Origin: an uncultured Prevotella sp.
Lineage (GTDB): Bacteria > Bacteroidota > Bacteroidia > Bacteroidales > Bacteroidaceae
DNA: 64,000 nt
NCBI GenBank assembly: GCA_944319815.1
Contig: CALUEX010000002.1
Coordinates: forward strand, 62,001 to 126,000
Direction: 5' to 3'
In this document: positions 8,483 to 17,564 of the stretch, in pieces
Numbering within the stretch: the first letter of the stretch is position 1
Layout of the letters: every line of letters starts with the position of its first letter
The notes under the pieces: generated by a model
Databases searched by the model: none
Told to the model about the DNA's origin: nothing
What the model saw: the letters and a program-made list of their open reading frames with translations, nothing else
Translations under genes and position numbers: made by a program

Positions 8483-9598
8483 TCAAAGCTGCAGCGGCTC
8501 GTAAGGAAGTCCGAACACGTCGGCCACCGCCTTGTAGACAACCTTGCCATCGACAATGTTAAGGCCTTCGCGCAAGGCTGCATCGTCAAGGCAAGCCTTG
8601 CGCCAACCCTTGTCGGCTAAGGCCACGGCATACTTGAGCGTAGCGTTGGTAAGGGCGAAGGTTGACGTGTTAGGCACCGCCCCGGGGATGTTGGCCACGG
8701 CGTAATGCACGATGCCGTCAACTTCATATACTGGTTCACTGTGGGTGGTAGGCCGCGAGGTCTCGAAGCATCCGCCCTGGTCGATTGCCACGTCGACAAG
8801 CACCGTGCCCGGCTCCATCAGCGAGAGCATATCGCGGGTGATAAGTTTCGGGGCCTTGTCGCCTGGCACGAGAACGGCACCAACGATGATGTCGGCATCG
8901 GTGATTTCCTTGATGATGTTGGCGTGCGACGAATACAGGGTGTTGACATTGGCCGGCATGGTAATGGAAAGCTCGTGCAGCTTAGGCAACGAGATGTCGG
9001 TTATAACGACGTCGGCACCCATACCTGCCGCAACGCGGGCCGCCGCCTGGCCTACGATGCCCCCGCCGAGCACGACGACCTTGGCCGGTCTTACGCCCGG
9101 AACGCCGCAAATGAGCTTGCCCTTGCCGCCCTTGGTCTTCTGCAAATAGTAAGCCCCGTTGATTGTGGCCATGCGCCCGGCGATTTCGCTCATGGGAGTG
9201 AGCAGTGGCAACGAACCGTCATGGAGTTGCACCGTTTCGTAAGCCAGGCAAACGCCGCCGCTCTTGAGCATGGCCTCGGTAAGCTCGCGGCTGCACGCAA
9301 AGTGGAAGTAGGTGAACACCAGTTGCCCCTTGCGCACGAGGCTGTACTCCTGGGCTATCGGCTCCTTGACCTTGACAATCATGTCAGAGGCGGCATAAAC
9401 GTCCTCGATGGTCGGCAGGATTTCGGCTCCCGCGCCAGAATACATGGCATCAGGGAAGCCACTGCCCTCGCCGGCAGTATGCTGCACGTAGACCGTGTGG
9501 CCGTGCTTAACGAGTTCAGACACTCCGGCAGGAGTCATGCCTACGCGGTTCTCATTGTTCTTGATTTCTCTTGGAATGCCAATTTTCATAGTCTTCAT
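8483..9598 (-). CDS. ald: alanine dehydrogenase
   Basis: NAD-dependent alanine dehydrogenase (L-alanine + NAD+ to pyruvate + NH4+), 371 aa, the normal length for a cytosolic hexameric enzyme. The N-terminal catalytic domain starts IGIPREIKNNENRVGMTP and contains the substrate Lys in VKVKEP. The Rossmann fold shows VLGGGIVGQAAARVA with ITD at the end of strand 2, and DVAIDQGG follows. ATG 9598 was used; an ATG three codons later is equally possible. It is a single-gene unit with its own promoter and terminator. Confidence 0.96.
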   Translation of the reverse strand: MKTMKIGIPREIKNNENRVGMTPAGVSELVKHGHTVYVQHTAGEGSGFPDAMYSGAGAEILPTIEDVYAASDMIVKVKEPIAQEYSLVRKGQLVFTYFHFACSRELTEAMLKSGGVCLAYETVQLHDGSLPLLTPMSEIAGRMATINGAYYLQKTKGGKGKLICGVPGVRPAKVVVLGGGIVGQAAARVAAGMGADVVITDISLPKLHELSITMPANVNTLYSSHANIIKEITDADIIVGAVLVPGDKAPKLITRDMLSLMEPGTVLVDVAIDQGGCFETSRPTTHSEPVYEVDGIVHYAVANIPGAVPNTSTFALTNATLKYAVALADKGWRKACLDDAALREGLNIVDGKVVYKAVADVFGLPYEPLQL

Positions 9599-9627
9599 GA
9601 TTTTAGTTAAACATAACTGTCACGATG

Positions 9628-9635
9628 CAAATATA
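9628..9635 (-). promoter_or_regulatory. -7 box of the ald promoter
   Basis: TATATTTG on the minus strand, 30 bp upstream of the ald ATG and directly abutting the terminator hairpin of the upstream gene. Confidence 0.65.
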
Positions 9636-9637
9636 GG

Positions 9638-9676
9638 AAAAATCCTGTTACACGATATTCATGTAACAGGATTTTT
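9638..9676 (-). terminator. terminator of the DUF2461 gene
   Basis: Perfect 15-bp stem AAAAATCCTGTTACA / TGTAACAGGATTTTT around a 9-nt loop. The hairpin begins inside the stop codon region of the DUF2461 gene. Confidence 0.8.
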
Positions 9677-10374
9677 CATTCATAATCGTCAATAACTGAA
9701 TTGATGAAGTCCATCATCGGCTTGCCAACCTCTAATATTTCGGCCATGTCATCAAGCCACTTTTGCCCCTCAAAGAAGGTGTCGGGCACGGCCCGCCAGC
9801 AGCAATAGTCTTTCATCCGGATGTATTGGATGAACTCATAGTCGCGCGGAAAGCCCGACGGAGCGGTCTTAAGGTGTTCAAGGCCGAAGCCTTTGGGGTC
9901 GTCCCAACCGCTTTCGCACGGGCGGCCGAATGTCTTGACGAAACGCTCTGACTCGACGATGGCACGCCACTGGTCGATGTTTGCCATTATTTCGTTACGG
10001 CATGACGTAAGGATGTTGGTCGGCAAGTAATAATTACCGCACGAAACAAGGCAATGGCCAGGCTCCAGATGGATGTAGTAACCGCCGTGAAAAGCCTTCT
10101 TGCCATGGGCGGCAATGTATGCCCCGAGGTGGGTCTTGTAGGGAGACTTGTCTGAGGAGAAGCGCGTGTCACGGTTGAAACGGTACATCGCGTCCTTCGC
10201 CGTAATGTGACTGATTGACGGGTCGAAGGCGGCAATGCGCACGATTGCATCGTTGATGCCCTTCTCGAAGTCTACCCTGACGGTCTTGTACTCGTCCTTG
10301 TTGGCCGTGAACCACTCCTTGTTGTTGTTGGCCTTGATGCCTTCAAGAAAGTTCAATATACGTTTTGCCTGCAT
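9676..10374 (-). CDS. DUF2461 domain-containing protein
   Basis: 232 aa, soluble, of the DUF2461/TIGR02453 family, whose function is unknown. Recognisable features are the N-terminal FLEGIKANNNKEWFTANKDEY and the central MYRFNRDTRFSSDKSPYKTH and GGYYIHLEPG, the most conserved blocks of the family. It is followed at once by a strong terminator, and is separated from nth by 34 bp, so it may be the last gene of the nusB-nth run. Confidence 0.9.
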   Translation of the reverse strand: MQAKRILNFLEGIKANNNKEWFTANKDEYKTVRVDFEKGINDAIVRIAAFDPSISHITAKDAMYRFNRDTRFSSDKSPYKTHLGAYIAAHGKKAFHGGYYIHLEPGHCLVSCGNYYLPTNILTSCRNEIMANIDQWRAIVESERFVKTFGRPCESGWDDPKGFGLEHLKTAPSGFPRDYEFIQYIRMKDYCCWRAVPDTFFEGQKWLDDMAEILEVGKPMMDFINSVIDDYE

Positions 10375-10408
10375 CTATCAAAAAATAATATTGGTGGATA
10401 AAACAGTT

Positions 10409-11059
10409 TCACGACAGCCGCGAGCCTTCCATTACCTTAGGGCAAATGGCCTCAAACTGGCATTTGTCACAATGAGGAGCACGACTTGTGCATACATACC
10501 GGCCATGCAAAAGCAACCAATGATGGGCATCGGCGGCCAGTTCTGAAGGGATGTTCTTGGTTAACTCCCTCTCAACCTTCAACGGCGTGTCGCAAGTTCT
10601 CGGCACAAGACCGAGCCTATGGCTGACACGGAAGACGTGGGTGTCTACAGGAATGGCCGAACGGCCGAAGGCAACAGCCTGCATGACGTTAGCAGTCTTG
10701 CGCCCTACCCCAGGCAACGACAACAAGGCTTCCATCGTATCGGGCACTTCGCCAGCATATCGGTCAACCAAGATGCGTGACATTTCGACTATATGGCGCG
10801 CCTTTGAATTGGGATATGAAACGCTCTTGACGTATTCATAAACGTCCTCAGGCTCAGCCTCCGCCATAGACTTAGCGCCAGGATAGCGTTCAAACAGCCC
10901 CGGAGTAACCATGTTTACGCGCTTATCGGTACACTGGGCACTGAGCATGACAGCCACCAACAACTGGTAAACGCTGCCAAACTCAAGCTCAGTCGTGACC
11001 GTAGGCATTTTTCCCTGAAAATACTCCAGTACGTATTTATACCTATCCTTCTTTCTCAT
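10409..11059 (-). CDS. nth: endonuclease III
   Basis: DNA glycosylase/AP lyase for oxidised pyrimidines, 216 aa. The helix-hairpin-helix LPGVGRKTANVM contains the catalytic Lys121, and IPVDTHVFRV contains catalytic Asp139. The [4Fe-4S] ligands C190-x6-C197-x2-C200-x5-C206 are all present. ATG 11059 was chosen because a strong GAGGAGG ribosome site, rare in this phylum, lies just 5 bp before it. The gene overlaps the end of the DUF5606 gene by 17 bp. Confidence 0.96.
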   Translation of the reverse strand: MRKKDRYKYVLEYFQGKMPTVTTELEFGSVYQLLVAVMLSAQCTDKRVNMVTPGLFERYPGAKSMAEAEPEDVYEYVKSVSYPNSKARHIVEMSRILVDRYAGEVPDTMEALLSLPGVGRKTANVMQAVAFGRSAIPVDTHVFRVSHRLGLVPRTCDTPLKVERELTKNIPSELAADAHHWLLLHGRYVCTSRAPHCDKCQFEAICPKVMEGSRLS

Positions 11060-11477
11060 TATCCTCCTCGGCTTTATCTTCCGAGTCTTCAAAATCCGTT
11101 ATTCCGGCCTTCAAGAGGAGGTCGTACCACTGAAAAAGTTTCTTTATGTCACTGTCATGAACGCGCTCACGGTCAAAATCAGGCAATACTTTAGAAAAAT
11201 AATCCCGAAGCTCCTTGGAACTGCATTTCTTATAATTAAGTGACAAATTCTTACCGCCTTCCTCTTTATAAACATTAGCCAAGACCTTTGTCAACGGGAT
11301 GTCTTCCGACTCCGTATAAATTGCAATGTCGTTAAGGCTTGTCACACTATCAGTGGCAAATATAGGCATACGCTTATGCGTTTCGTCCACCTTCTCGACA
11401 ATCAACATTGACTTACCCCTTGACATAAGTTTGTAAAGCCCCGGCTTGCCTGAAATAGAAAGAATTGTAAGTTTCAT
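11043..11477 (-). CDS. DUF5606 family protein
   Basis: 144 aa from ATG 11477 (a TTG lies four codons upstream). The N-terminal MKLTILSISGKPGLYKLMSR is typical of the Bacteroidetes family DUF5606, where it resembles a small beta-barrel regulator domain. The C-terminal tail is very acidic (EDSEDKAEEDNEKEG). Function unknown. It lies between coaE and nth in a cluster whose order is common in Bacteroidales. Confidence 0.85.
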   Translation of the reverse strand: MKLTILSISGKPGLYKLMSRGKSMLIVEKVDETHKRMPIFATDSVTSLNDIAIYTESEDIPLTKVLANVYKEEGGKNLSLNYKKCSSKELRDYFSKVLPDFDRERVHDSDIKKLFQWYDLLLKAGITDFEDSEDKAEEDNEKEG

Positions 11478-11530
11478 TTTAGCTATCAATGATTTAAGTT
11501 AATAATAAATTATTCATTCACTGGCATACT

Positions 11531-12091
11531 TCAAACAAAAAGAGATGCCAGAATATTGTCAATTTGCTGTTCGAGATTACCCTGCCCGTCGTTCACGATT
11601 TCGAAATCGCTCAATGCCACAACGTCTTCCTGCGGCATCTGCTTGTTTATCCACTCTAAAGCCTTTTGCCGCGATATGCCGTCACGACGCACTATCCTAT
11701 CGATACGGACTTCTGTCGGAGCCGTTACACATACGACCTTGTCAACCAAGCTGTTAAACCCGCTTGAATATAATATGGCACATTCCATCCACGCATATCC
11801 GGAACGGATGAAATCTTCGGCAACAGCCGGATGGACAATGTTGTTGATTTTTCTGGTATTCTCATCGTTCTCAAGCAAGAACGCGGCAAGCATGGCTTTA
11901 TTTATGGCACCGTCCAAGATTACGCCTTCACCCACAACAGCCTTTAAACTCGACTGTATTTCAACAGACGAAGACATTAAGCGCTTAGCTGCTTTATCAC
12001 AATCATACACAGGAAAGCCTCTCCTTTCAAGCAGACGGCACACATAACTTTTACCACTGCCAATACCGCCAGTTATTGCAACCTTGACCAT
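11531..12091 (-). CDS. coaE: dephospho-CoA kinase
   Basis: Last step of CoA synthesis, phosphorylating the 3'-OH of dephospho-CoA. 186 aa, slightly short but complete. P-loop GGIGSGKS (8-15), the CoA-binding YDCDKAAKRLM, and NNIVHPAV with VVCVTAPTEVRIDRIVRRDGIS (lid) are all in place. The start lies 6 bp after the ybbR-like stop, so the two are cotranscribed. Confidence 0.95.
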   Translation of the reverse strand: MVKVAITGGIGSGKSYVCRLLERRGFPVYDCDKAAKRLMSSSVEIQSSLKAVVGEGVILDGAINKAMLAAFLLENDENTRKINNIVHPAVAEDFIRSGYAWMECAILYSSGFNSLVDKVVCVTAPTEVRIDRIVRRDGISRQKALEWINKQMPQEDVVALSDFEIVNDGQGNLEQQIDNILASLFV

Positions 12092-12097
12092 AACAGC

Positions 12098-13081
12098 CTA
12101 TTGCTCCTCTATCAAATAATCAACTTGATTTACACTGATACGGGCATTCCGTACACCATGTGGAACGGAACGCAAATAGATGTTGCATTTCTCAGAAGGA
12201 CTGGCCGTCACCTCATTATAGTCAGCCACGACCTTAAAACCTTCAGGGCGTATTGTCCTGAACAGGCTTGCCCCTACCGTGAACGTTACCGTCACACGCG
12301 AAGGGAATGTCCTTAAAACTTTTCCTTCGGGCATATTTATCGCAACGATTGGCACATCGAATTTTTCCTCCGTCAAAATATCAGGGCAAATGGAAATCTT
12401 AACTTTGTCAGGTACATATTTCACGCCCTTGATTTTATGCAAAGAGACGTGCCTTACCAAAGTATCCGTCAGGTTTTTAATGTTCAACAACTCCGTGTTT
12501 ACATACTTTATACTATCCAGCATTTCACGGCTGGCATAAATTTCAATGGAATCCGGAGTAAAATAAGTCCTCGACAAATAATAACTCTGCCCTGGAATAA
12601 TCCTTCCGTTCAACCTTACAGGAACCTTTTTCTTTAATCCGTAATTAAAGAAATACTCAAACTTGTCCGGTTTAACACTAACAATCTGTGAAGAATTGAA
12701 CAACTGACGGAATATCATTTTCTGCAATTCAGATGAAGATACGACACCAACACCTGTTTTCTTCGCATAAGCATTGAACTTTATTTTTATCGTATGAGTC
12801 TTGTTACCATATAAATACGCCAACAACGAGAAGCCCTTATCACGCACAGTGACACGGACATTCGTCGTGGTGTCACTCGTCAATACCACATTTTTCGGTA
12901 TATCGACAAGCTGTACCGGGATTTCAATTTCCCTCTCATACGTTTCGTTTAATGCCATCAGCAACCAGAATGTTCCACTCAAAAACAAGAAGAACAAGAA
13001 AATCAGGAACTCCCTGTTCATCCAGCTGAACAGGACGTTCCTGATAAATCTTAATATATGAAACAATCTGGTATCGTTCAT
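12098..13081 (-). CDS. YbbR-like domain protein
   Basis: 327 aa with a single N-terminal transmembrane helix (about 25-45) and an extracytoplasmic part made of YbbR-like beta domains (REIEIPVQLVDIPKNVVL, VRVTVRDKGFSLL). In firmicutes a YbbR protein (CdaR) regulates the diadenylate cyclase CdaA; in Bacteroidetes the single-gene version lies, as here, between yajC and coaE and its role is not settled. It begins directly after the yajC stop with no gap. Confidence 0.88.
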   Translation of the reverse strand: MNDTRLFHILRFIRNVLFSWMNREFLIFLFFLFLSGTFWLLMALNETYEREIEIPVQLVDIPKNVVLTSDTTTNVRVTVRDKGFSLLAYLYGNKTHTIKIKFNAYAKKTGVGVVSSSELQKMIFRQLFNSSQIVSVKPDKFEYFFNYGLKKKVPVRLNGRIIPGQSYYLSRTYFTPDSIEIYASREMLDSIKYVNTELLNIKNLTDTLVRHVSLHKIKGVKYVPDKVKISICPDILTEEKFDVPIVAINMPEGKVLRTFPSRVTVTFTVGASLFRTIRPEGFKVVADYNEVTASPSEKCNIYLRSVPHGVRNARISVNQVDYLIEEQ

Positions 13082-13417
13082 TTATTTTGCCTGAGCATTT
13101 GCAGCTCCCATATTTGACGCAACGTCTGCAAACACGTAATTCTTGTCAACACTTATGACAACGCCTTTAGCCACTTCCACCTCAACAATGTTAGTGGCAA
13201 GGTCAACCTTTTTCACGACACCGTAGATGCCGCCCCCGGTCACCACCTTGGTTCCATCTTGAAGGCTGTTCTGGAATTTCCTTATTTCTTTCTGGCGTTT
13301 CTGTTGTGGGCGAATCATGAAGAACCACATGATTACGAAAATGGCAATCATCATGATTAAGAACGTTCCCATACCGCCACCTTGCTGTTGGGCCGCAAGT
13401 AAAATAGATGTGTTCAT
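13082..13417 (-). CDS. yajC: preprotein translocase subunit YajC
   Basis: 111 aa auxiliary Sec translocon subunit. One N-terminal helix (about 18-37: FLIMMIAIFVIMWFFMIRP) is followed by the conserved RPQQKRQKEIRKFQNSL and a small beta domain (GTKVVTGGGIYGVVKKVD). It is 34 bp downstream of nusB, a standard arrangement in the phylum. Confidence 0.95.
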   Translation of the reverse strand: MNTSILLAAQQQGGGMGTFLIMMIAIFVIMWFFMIRPQQKRQKEIRKFQNSLQDGTKVVTGGGIYGVVKKVDLATNIVEVEVAKGVVISVDKNYVFADVASNMGAANAQAK

Positions 13418-13450
13418 TTCTTTCGTTTATTATAGCTGTTAATAAAATGG

Positions 13451-14398
13451 TTATTTCTTTTTTGGTTTTTCACCCATAGGTTTCAAGAGGACGCCGGCAC
13501 TAACCAAATGGCGTGCTATGCTGTCGAGCATTCCGTTTATATACCCAGAGCTTTTAGGCGTACTATAAATCTTCGCCAAATCGACATATTCGTTTATTGT
13601 CACATTTATCGGGATATTCTGGAATGTAAGCATCTCAGCAATGGCTATCTGCATTATCACAACGTCCATATAAGCCAACCGAGAGAAGTCCCAATTACGC
13701 GAAGCCTCACTCATGTAACGTTGATATTGGTCGGCATTAAGAATCGTTGCCCGGAACAGTTTTCTGGCGAAATCCTTGTCTTCATCGTCCTTATATTCCG
13801 GCAAAAGCTCCTGTTTTGCCCCGTTTTCCGGTTCAAAACGTTTTATGGTTTTCAGCACAAATGTGTCTACAATCTCCTTGTCGTCATTCCAGTATAGACT
13901 CTTCTCCTCTAGCACGGCATCCAGTTCGTCGTTATCCATGACGAGCGCCTTGTATAACTTGCGCCACAACTCACGGTCGTCTTCATACGACGCATCCCCG
14001 CTTTCCATATAGTCCATATACATCTTGCTCTGCAAGATTTGGGAATATAGCTTACGCACAAATTCAACATCGTCGTCCCACACCTGCTTTTGGGTTGACA
14101 TGAAATCATTTAGATATTCATTCTCCTCAAGCTGTGCAGCAAACTTGTTATCGACAAACTTGCTTGACGGCATCGGGAGGCCTTCGCGCTGGGCCTTTGC
14201 CGTTTCAACATCATAATACTTGCGTGCCTCCTTGGAAACTGCAACAATCAAGGCCAATAAATAATGATAGAGATGATATGCCTTAGAAAGACTGAAAAAC
14301 AACTCTTTCTCTGCAACATCCAAATTTCGATTTCCGTTTTGATAGTATGCGTAGGTTAACTGGACTATCTTTATCCTTATTAATTCCCTGTTAATCAT
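13451..14398 (-). CDS. nusB: transcription antitermination factor NusB (long form)
   Basis: 315 aa from ATG 14398, the point where MINRELIRIKIVQLTYAYYQ begins; longer ORF starts upstream are not supported. The C-terminal third is the NusB fold (FSRLAYMDVVIMQIAIAEML, INEYVDLAKIYSTPKSSGYINGMLD), which with NusE binds boxA RNA. The N-terminal 170 residues are an extension typical of Bacteroidetes. It is first in the cluster with yajC-ybbR-coaE-DUF5606-nth. Confidence 0.93.
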   Translation of the reverse strand: MINRELIRIKIVQLTYAYYQNGNRNLDVAEKELFFSLSKAYHLYHYLLALIVAVSKEARKYYDVETAKAQREGLPMPSSKFVDNKFAAQLEENEYLNDFMSTQKQVWDDDVEFVRKLYSQILQSKMYMDYMESGDASYEDDRELWRKLYKALVMDNDELDAVLEEKSLYWNDDKEIVDTFVLKTIKRFEPENGAKQELLPEYKDDEDKDFARKLFRATILNADQYQRYMSEASRNWDFSRLAYMDVVIMQIAIAEMLTFQNIPINVTINEYVDLAKIYSTPKSSGYINGMLDSIARHLVSAGVLLKPMGEKPKKK

Positions 14399-14498
14399 TA
14401 TTTTATGGACATTTTCAACATTCAACGTTGCAAAATTAGGTAAAAATAAGAATATTTGCAAGAAAACACTTTGTTTTTAACCGTTTTTTTTGATATTG

Positions 14499-14530
14499 TT
14501 TGTGTGTTAAAAGAAAAAGTAATAATTTTG
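14499..14530 (+). promoter_or_regulatory. promoter of the rplY operon
   Basis: TAATTTTG at 14523-14530 (-7) with TTTG at 14499-14502 (-33), 20-bp spacing. It leaves an 80-nt leader before rplY. Confidence 0.65.
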
Positions 14531-14618
14531 CACCGCTTTTCCAAGCACTACGTAAAAAGGATTTGCGTGTGATGGTGAATTAAGCAAATTTTATCAACTT
14601 AATTTAGAGTAACACATT

Positions 14619-15230
14619 ATGAAAGAAATTGATGTAACCGGAACAAGAAGAAGCGAAACCGGGAAAAAGGCTTCTAAGCTGTCAAGGAAAGAAGGTCTCA
14701 TACCTTGCAACCTTTACGGAGAGACAAAAGACGAGAACGGCCTGCCTAAGGCATTGGCGTTTGTTGTGCCGATGAACGAGCTGCGCAAGATTGTCTACAC
14801 ACCTCACATCTACGTGATTAACCTGATTATTGACGGTGAAGCACATACAGCCGTTATGAAGGAACTCCAGTTCCATCCGGTAACGGACGCATTGCTGCAC
14901 ATCGACTTCTATGAAATCAACGACCAGAAGCCTATCACCATCGGTATTCCCGTTAAGCTGACCGGCTTGGCACAGGGTGTTCGCGACGGTGGACGCATGA
15001 ACTTGTCTGTACGCAAGCTCAACGTTACGGCCAAATACCAAGACATACCCGAGCATCTGGACATCGACGTTACAAGCCTGAAAATCGGCAAGAGCATCAA
15101 GGTTGGCGACCTCAATTTCGAAGGACTGGAACTTGCCACGAGCAAAGATGTCGTTGTATGCTCAATCAAGGCTACACGTAAGTCTGTCATGTCTGCGTCA
15201 TCTGACGATGAAAGCGCCGCAGCTGAATAA
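14619..15230 (+). CDS. rplY: 50S ribosomal protein L25 / general stress protein Ctc
   Basis: 203 aa, the long TL5/Ctc form of L25. The N-terminal 5S-rRNA-binding domain begins [34 protein letters not shown], and a second beta domain covers about 100-190 ([27 protein letters not shown]). The tail [10 protein letters not shown] is acidic and low complexity. It is 20 bp upstream of pth, the widespread rplY-pth pairing. Confidence 0.95.
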   Translation: MKEIDVTGTRRSETGKKASKLSRKEGLIPCNLYGETKDENGLPKALAFVVPMNELRKIVYTPHIYVINLIIDGEAHTAVMKELQFHPVTDALLHIDFYEINDQKPITIGIPVKLTGLAQGVRDGGRMNLSVRKLNVTAKYQDIPEHLDIDVTSLKIGKSIKVGDLNFEGLELATSKDVVVCSIKATRKSVMSASSDDESAAAE

Positions 15231-15250
15231 CGAAGAATGACCGACAGAAA

Positions 15251-15832
15251 ATGGACAAATATCTGATTGTGGGACTGGGAAATCCTGGTGACGAATATGC
15301 CGGGACACGCCACAACACCGGATTTATGGTATTGGACGCTTTCGCAAAAGCGTCCAATATTGTTTTTGACGACCGCCGTTACGGATTTATAGCCGAGACA
15401 AGCCTTAAGGGCAGGAAAATCATTTTACTGAAACCTACCACGTACATGAACCTAAGCGGCAATGCCGTAAGATACTGGATGAACAAGGAGAACATTGAAC
15501 TCGAGCGACTTCTTGTCGTCGTTGACGACTTGTCGCTACCCTTAGGTTCGTTACGGTTAAAAGGCAAAGGCAGCAATGGGGGGCACAATGGACTCGGCAA
15601 CATACAGAGCGTGATAGGCACACAACAGTATGCAAGGTTGCGTGTCGGCATCGGAAACGATTTCCCTAAAGGTATGCAGATTGACTGGGTGCTCGGGAAA
15701 TACGACGAGGAAGACATGAAGACGCTCTCGCCCAGCATCGACACTGCCATCGAAATAATCAAGAGTTTCGTACTAACAGGCCTCGGCACCACCATGAACC
15801 AATTTAACAACAAGCACGCCAATGGCAAATGA
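15251..15832 (+). CDS. pth: peptidyl-tRNA hydrolase
   Basis: Releases tRNA from peptidyl-tRNAs dropped by ribosomes. 193 aa, normal length. Conserved [20 protein letters not shown] contains catalytic His near residue 20 and the Asn next to it; [10 protein letters not shown] and [11 protein letters not shown] contain the catalytic Asp; [12 protein letters not shown] completes the site. The 3' end overlaps the S4 protein gene by 11 bp. Confidence 0.97.
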   Translation: MDKYLIVGLGNPGDEYAGTRHNTGFMVLDAFAKASNIVFDDRRYGFIAETSLKGRKIILLKPTTYMNLSGNAVRYWMNKENIELERLLVVVDDLSLPLGSLRLKGKGSNGGHNGLGNIQSVIGTQQYARLRVGIGNDFPKGMQIDWVLGKYDEEDMKTLSPSIDTAIEIIKSFVLTGLGTTMNQFNNKHANGK

Positions 15833-16247
15833 CACTGCAAGAATAGACAAGTGGCTTTGGGCTGCACGCATTTTCAAGACCCGCTCCATTGCGGCCACGG
15901 CCTGCAAGAACGGCCGAGTGACGATAAACGGGGTGAACGTAAAACCTGCTCATTTCATCAAGGCAGGTGAAATTATCAACGTAAAGAAGCCTCCGATAAC
16001 CTACTCATTCAAAGTCCTCGACTGCATCGAGCAACGTGTTGGCGCAAAATTAATCCCACAGGTTTACGAAAACGTGACCGACGCCAAGCAGTACGAACTG
16101 TTGGAGATGAGCCGCATAAGCGGTTTCGTAGGCAGGGCGCGCGGCACGGGACGCCCAACAAAGAAAGAACGCCGCAGCCTTGACGCATTCATCGAGCCTG
16201 CGACATTCGGCTTTGACGATGATTTTGACGACGAACTCGACGACTGA
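15822..16247 (+). CDS. RNA-binding S4 domain protein (HslR-like)
   Basis: 141 aa. The N-terminal S4 fold ([38 protein letters not shown]) is typical of Hsp15/HslR, which rescues stalled 50S subunits carrying peptidyl-tRNA. A basic middle ([15 protein letters not shown]) and an acidic tail ([11 protein letters not shown]) follow. Overlap with pth supports a shared role in ribosome rescue, but this is inferred from the family and context. Confidence 0.88.
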   Translation: MANDTARIDKWLWAARIFKTRSIAATACKNGRVTINGVNVKPAHFIKAGEIINVKKPPITYSFKVLDCIEQRVGAKLIPQVYENVTDAKQYELLEMSRISGFVGRARGTGRPTKKERRSLDAFIEPATFGFDDDFDDELDD

Positions 16248-16313
16248 CGCGCGGCACGGCCCATATACCAACATTCGAAAAAACATCCACGAACCATCAA
16301 CCCTTAATTTATC

Positions 16314-16892
16314 ATGACCAATATAGCCATATTCGTGTCTGGCAACGGCACAAACTGTGAAAACATCATCAAACATTTCATGGGCAACAAGAATATATGC
16401 GCCAAGCTCGTAATAAGCAACAAGGCCGACGCTTTCGCTTTGCAGCGTGCGGCTAAATACAATGTTCCCTGCAAGGTGCTTGCCAAGCAAGAAATCAATG
16501 ACAGCAATATTATGCTGCCGCTGCTCCAAGACTATGGCATCAACTTCATAGTGCTTGCCGGCTTCATGCTCATGGTTCCCAGCTTCCTGACAGAGAAATT
16601 CAACCGCAGGATTGTAAACATACACCCGTCCCTATTGCCTAAATTCGGGGGAAAAGGGATGTACGGGCACCACGTACATGAAGCCGTGAAAAACGCAGGC
16701 GAAACGGAAACCGGAATAACCATCCATTTCGTAAGCGATGTTTGCGACGGTGGCGAAATCATAGCGCAGTTCAAGACACAGCTATCGCAAGAAGATACGC
16801 CCGAAGACATTGAAGCCAAGGTGCATAAGCTCGAACAGCAACACTTTCCCGAAGTAATCGAGCACGTGATAAATTCACTACATCTACAATGA
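16314..16892 (+). CDS. purN: phosphoribosylglycinamide formyltransferase
   Basis: GAR transformylase of purine synthesis, 192 aa. The N-terminal IAIFVSGNGTNCENII is the phosphate-binding start, FIVLAGFMLMVP and IVNIHPSLLPKFGGKGMYG contain the catalytic Asn/His pair, and ETGITIHFVSDVCDGGEIIAQ contains the conserved Asp. It is 66 bp after the S4 gene. No other pur gene is present in the window. Confidence 0.96.
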   Translation: MTNIAIFVSGNGTNCENIIKHFMGNKNICAKLVISNKADAFALQRAAKYNVPCKVLAKQEINDSNIMLPLLQDYGINFIVLAGFMLMVPSFLTEKFNRRIVNIHPSLLPKFGGKGMYGHHVHEAVKNAGETETGITIHFVSDVCDGGEIIAQFKTQLSQEDTPEDIEAKVHKLEQQHFPEVIEHVINSLHLQ

Positions 16893-16995
16893 CAAGATGC
16901 CAACACATTCAACAAGACACAAGCCAAAGTGTCATTTGGATGAATGTCGATGAAAAAGAATAAAAGGGACAGGGAAAGGGCATAAAACAATCTTC

Positions 16996-17192
16996 AACCC
17001 AAATCGGTCATTAGACCGCAATGTCTTAATTTCTATAGTTATATTATTGCTTCTTGCCGTCTTATGTCCTTCTGCCGCCGTCTTTTCTTCCGTTCCGTCT
17101 CGACGTAGCCCGCTACGCCTTCGACAAAACGGAAGAAAAACCGTCTGCCATAAGTACATAATCCGTTTAAGCTCTAATGACCGATTTGGGTT
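16996..17192. repeat. 197-bp inverted-repeat element, copy 2
   Basis: Perfect 20-bp terminal inverted repeats AACCCAAATCGGTCATTAGA / TCTAATGACCGATTTGGGTT, with a hairpin at 17083-17139 (TTTTCTTCCGTT / AACGGAAGAAAA). It is almost identical to 7733-7930. It starts about 100 bp downstream of purN. A reading frame spans it on the minus strand, but it comes from the repeat. Confidence 0.88.
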
Positions 17193-17564
17193 CAAGGGAA
17201 CAAATAGGCTGTTTTTAAATTCACGTACACGCCAAATAACGTTGCGAAAAACGACGTCCTGCACGACAAAATACGGCAAACGATACAAAGGATAGCGAGG
17301 TTCGTTAATGTAAAAGGCGGCTTTCATGTAGCATGAAAGCCGCCTTTTGCATATCTTTTTTACACCATTGCGCTGCACATACCTTCACGAACACCTATAA
17401 CTTCCAGATGTCGAGGTCTTTATGATTGCACACTCTCATGAGGCCATACACGTGCGCCATTCTTTATTTTCAAAACGACGGCCTTCTCGAGACGTTACGG
17501 CAAATCAACAAGTAAGCATATAGGCTTAAAACGTTTCATTTTGTATCGCGGCAAACAGCCAGCA
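17193..17564. other. gene-free region downstream of tilS and purN
   Basis: Apart from the strong hairpin at 17312-17348, nothing coding or structured is visible. It separates the convergent purN and tilS units. Confidence 0.6.
17312..17348. terminator. bidirectional terminator
   Basis: Perfect 17-bp stem AAAAGGCGGCTTTCATG / CATGAAAGCCGCCTTTT with a 3-nt loop, A-run before and T-run after. Placed between convergent purN and tilS. Confidence 0.75.

Noticed and set aside
8705..9610. 301-codon plus-strand ORF
   Set aside because: Antisense to ald, whose motifs and length are complete; the His-rich translation has no recognisable domain.
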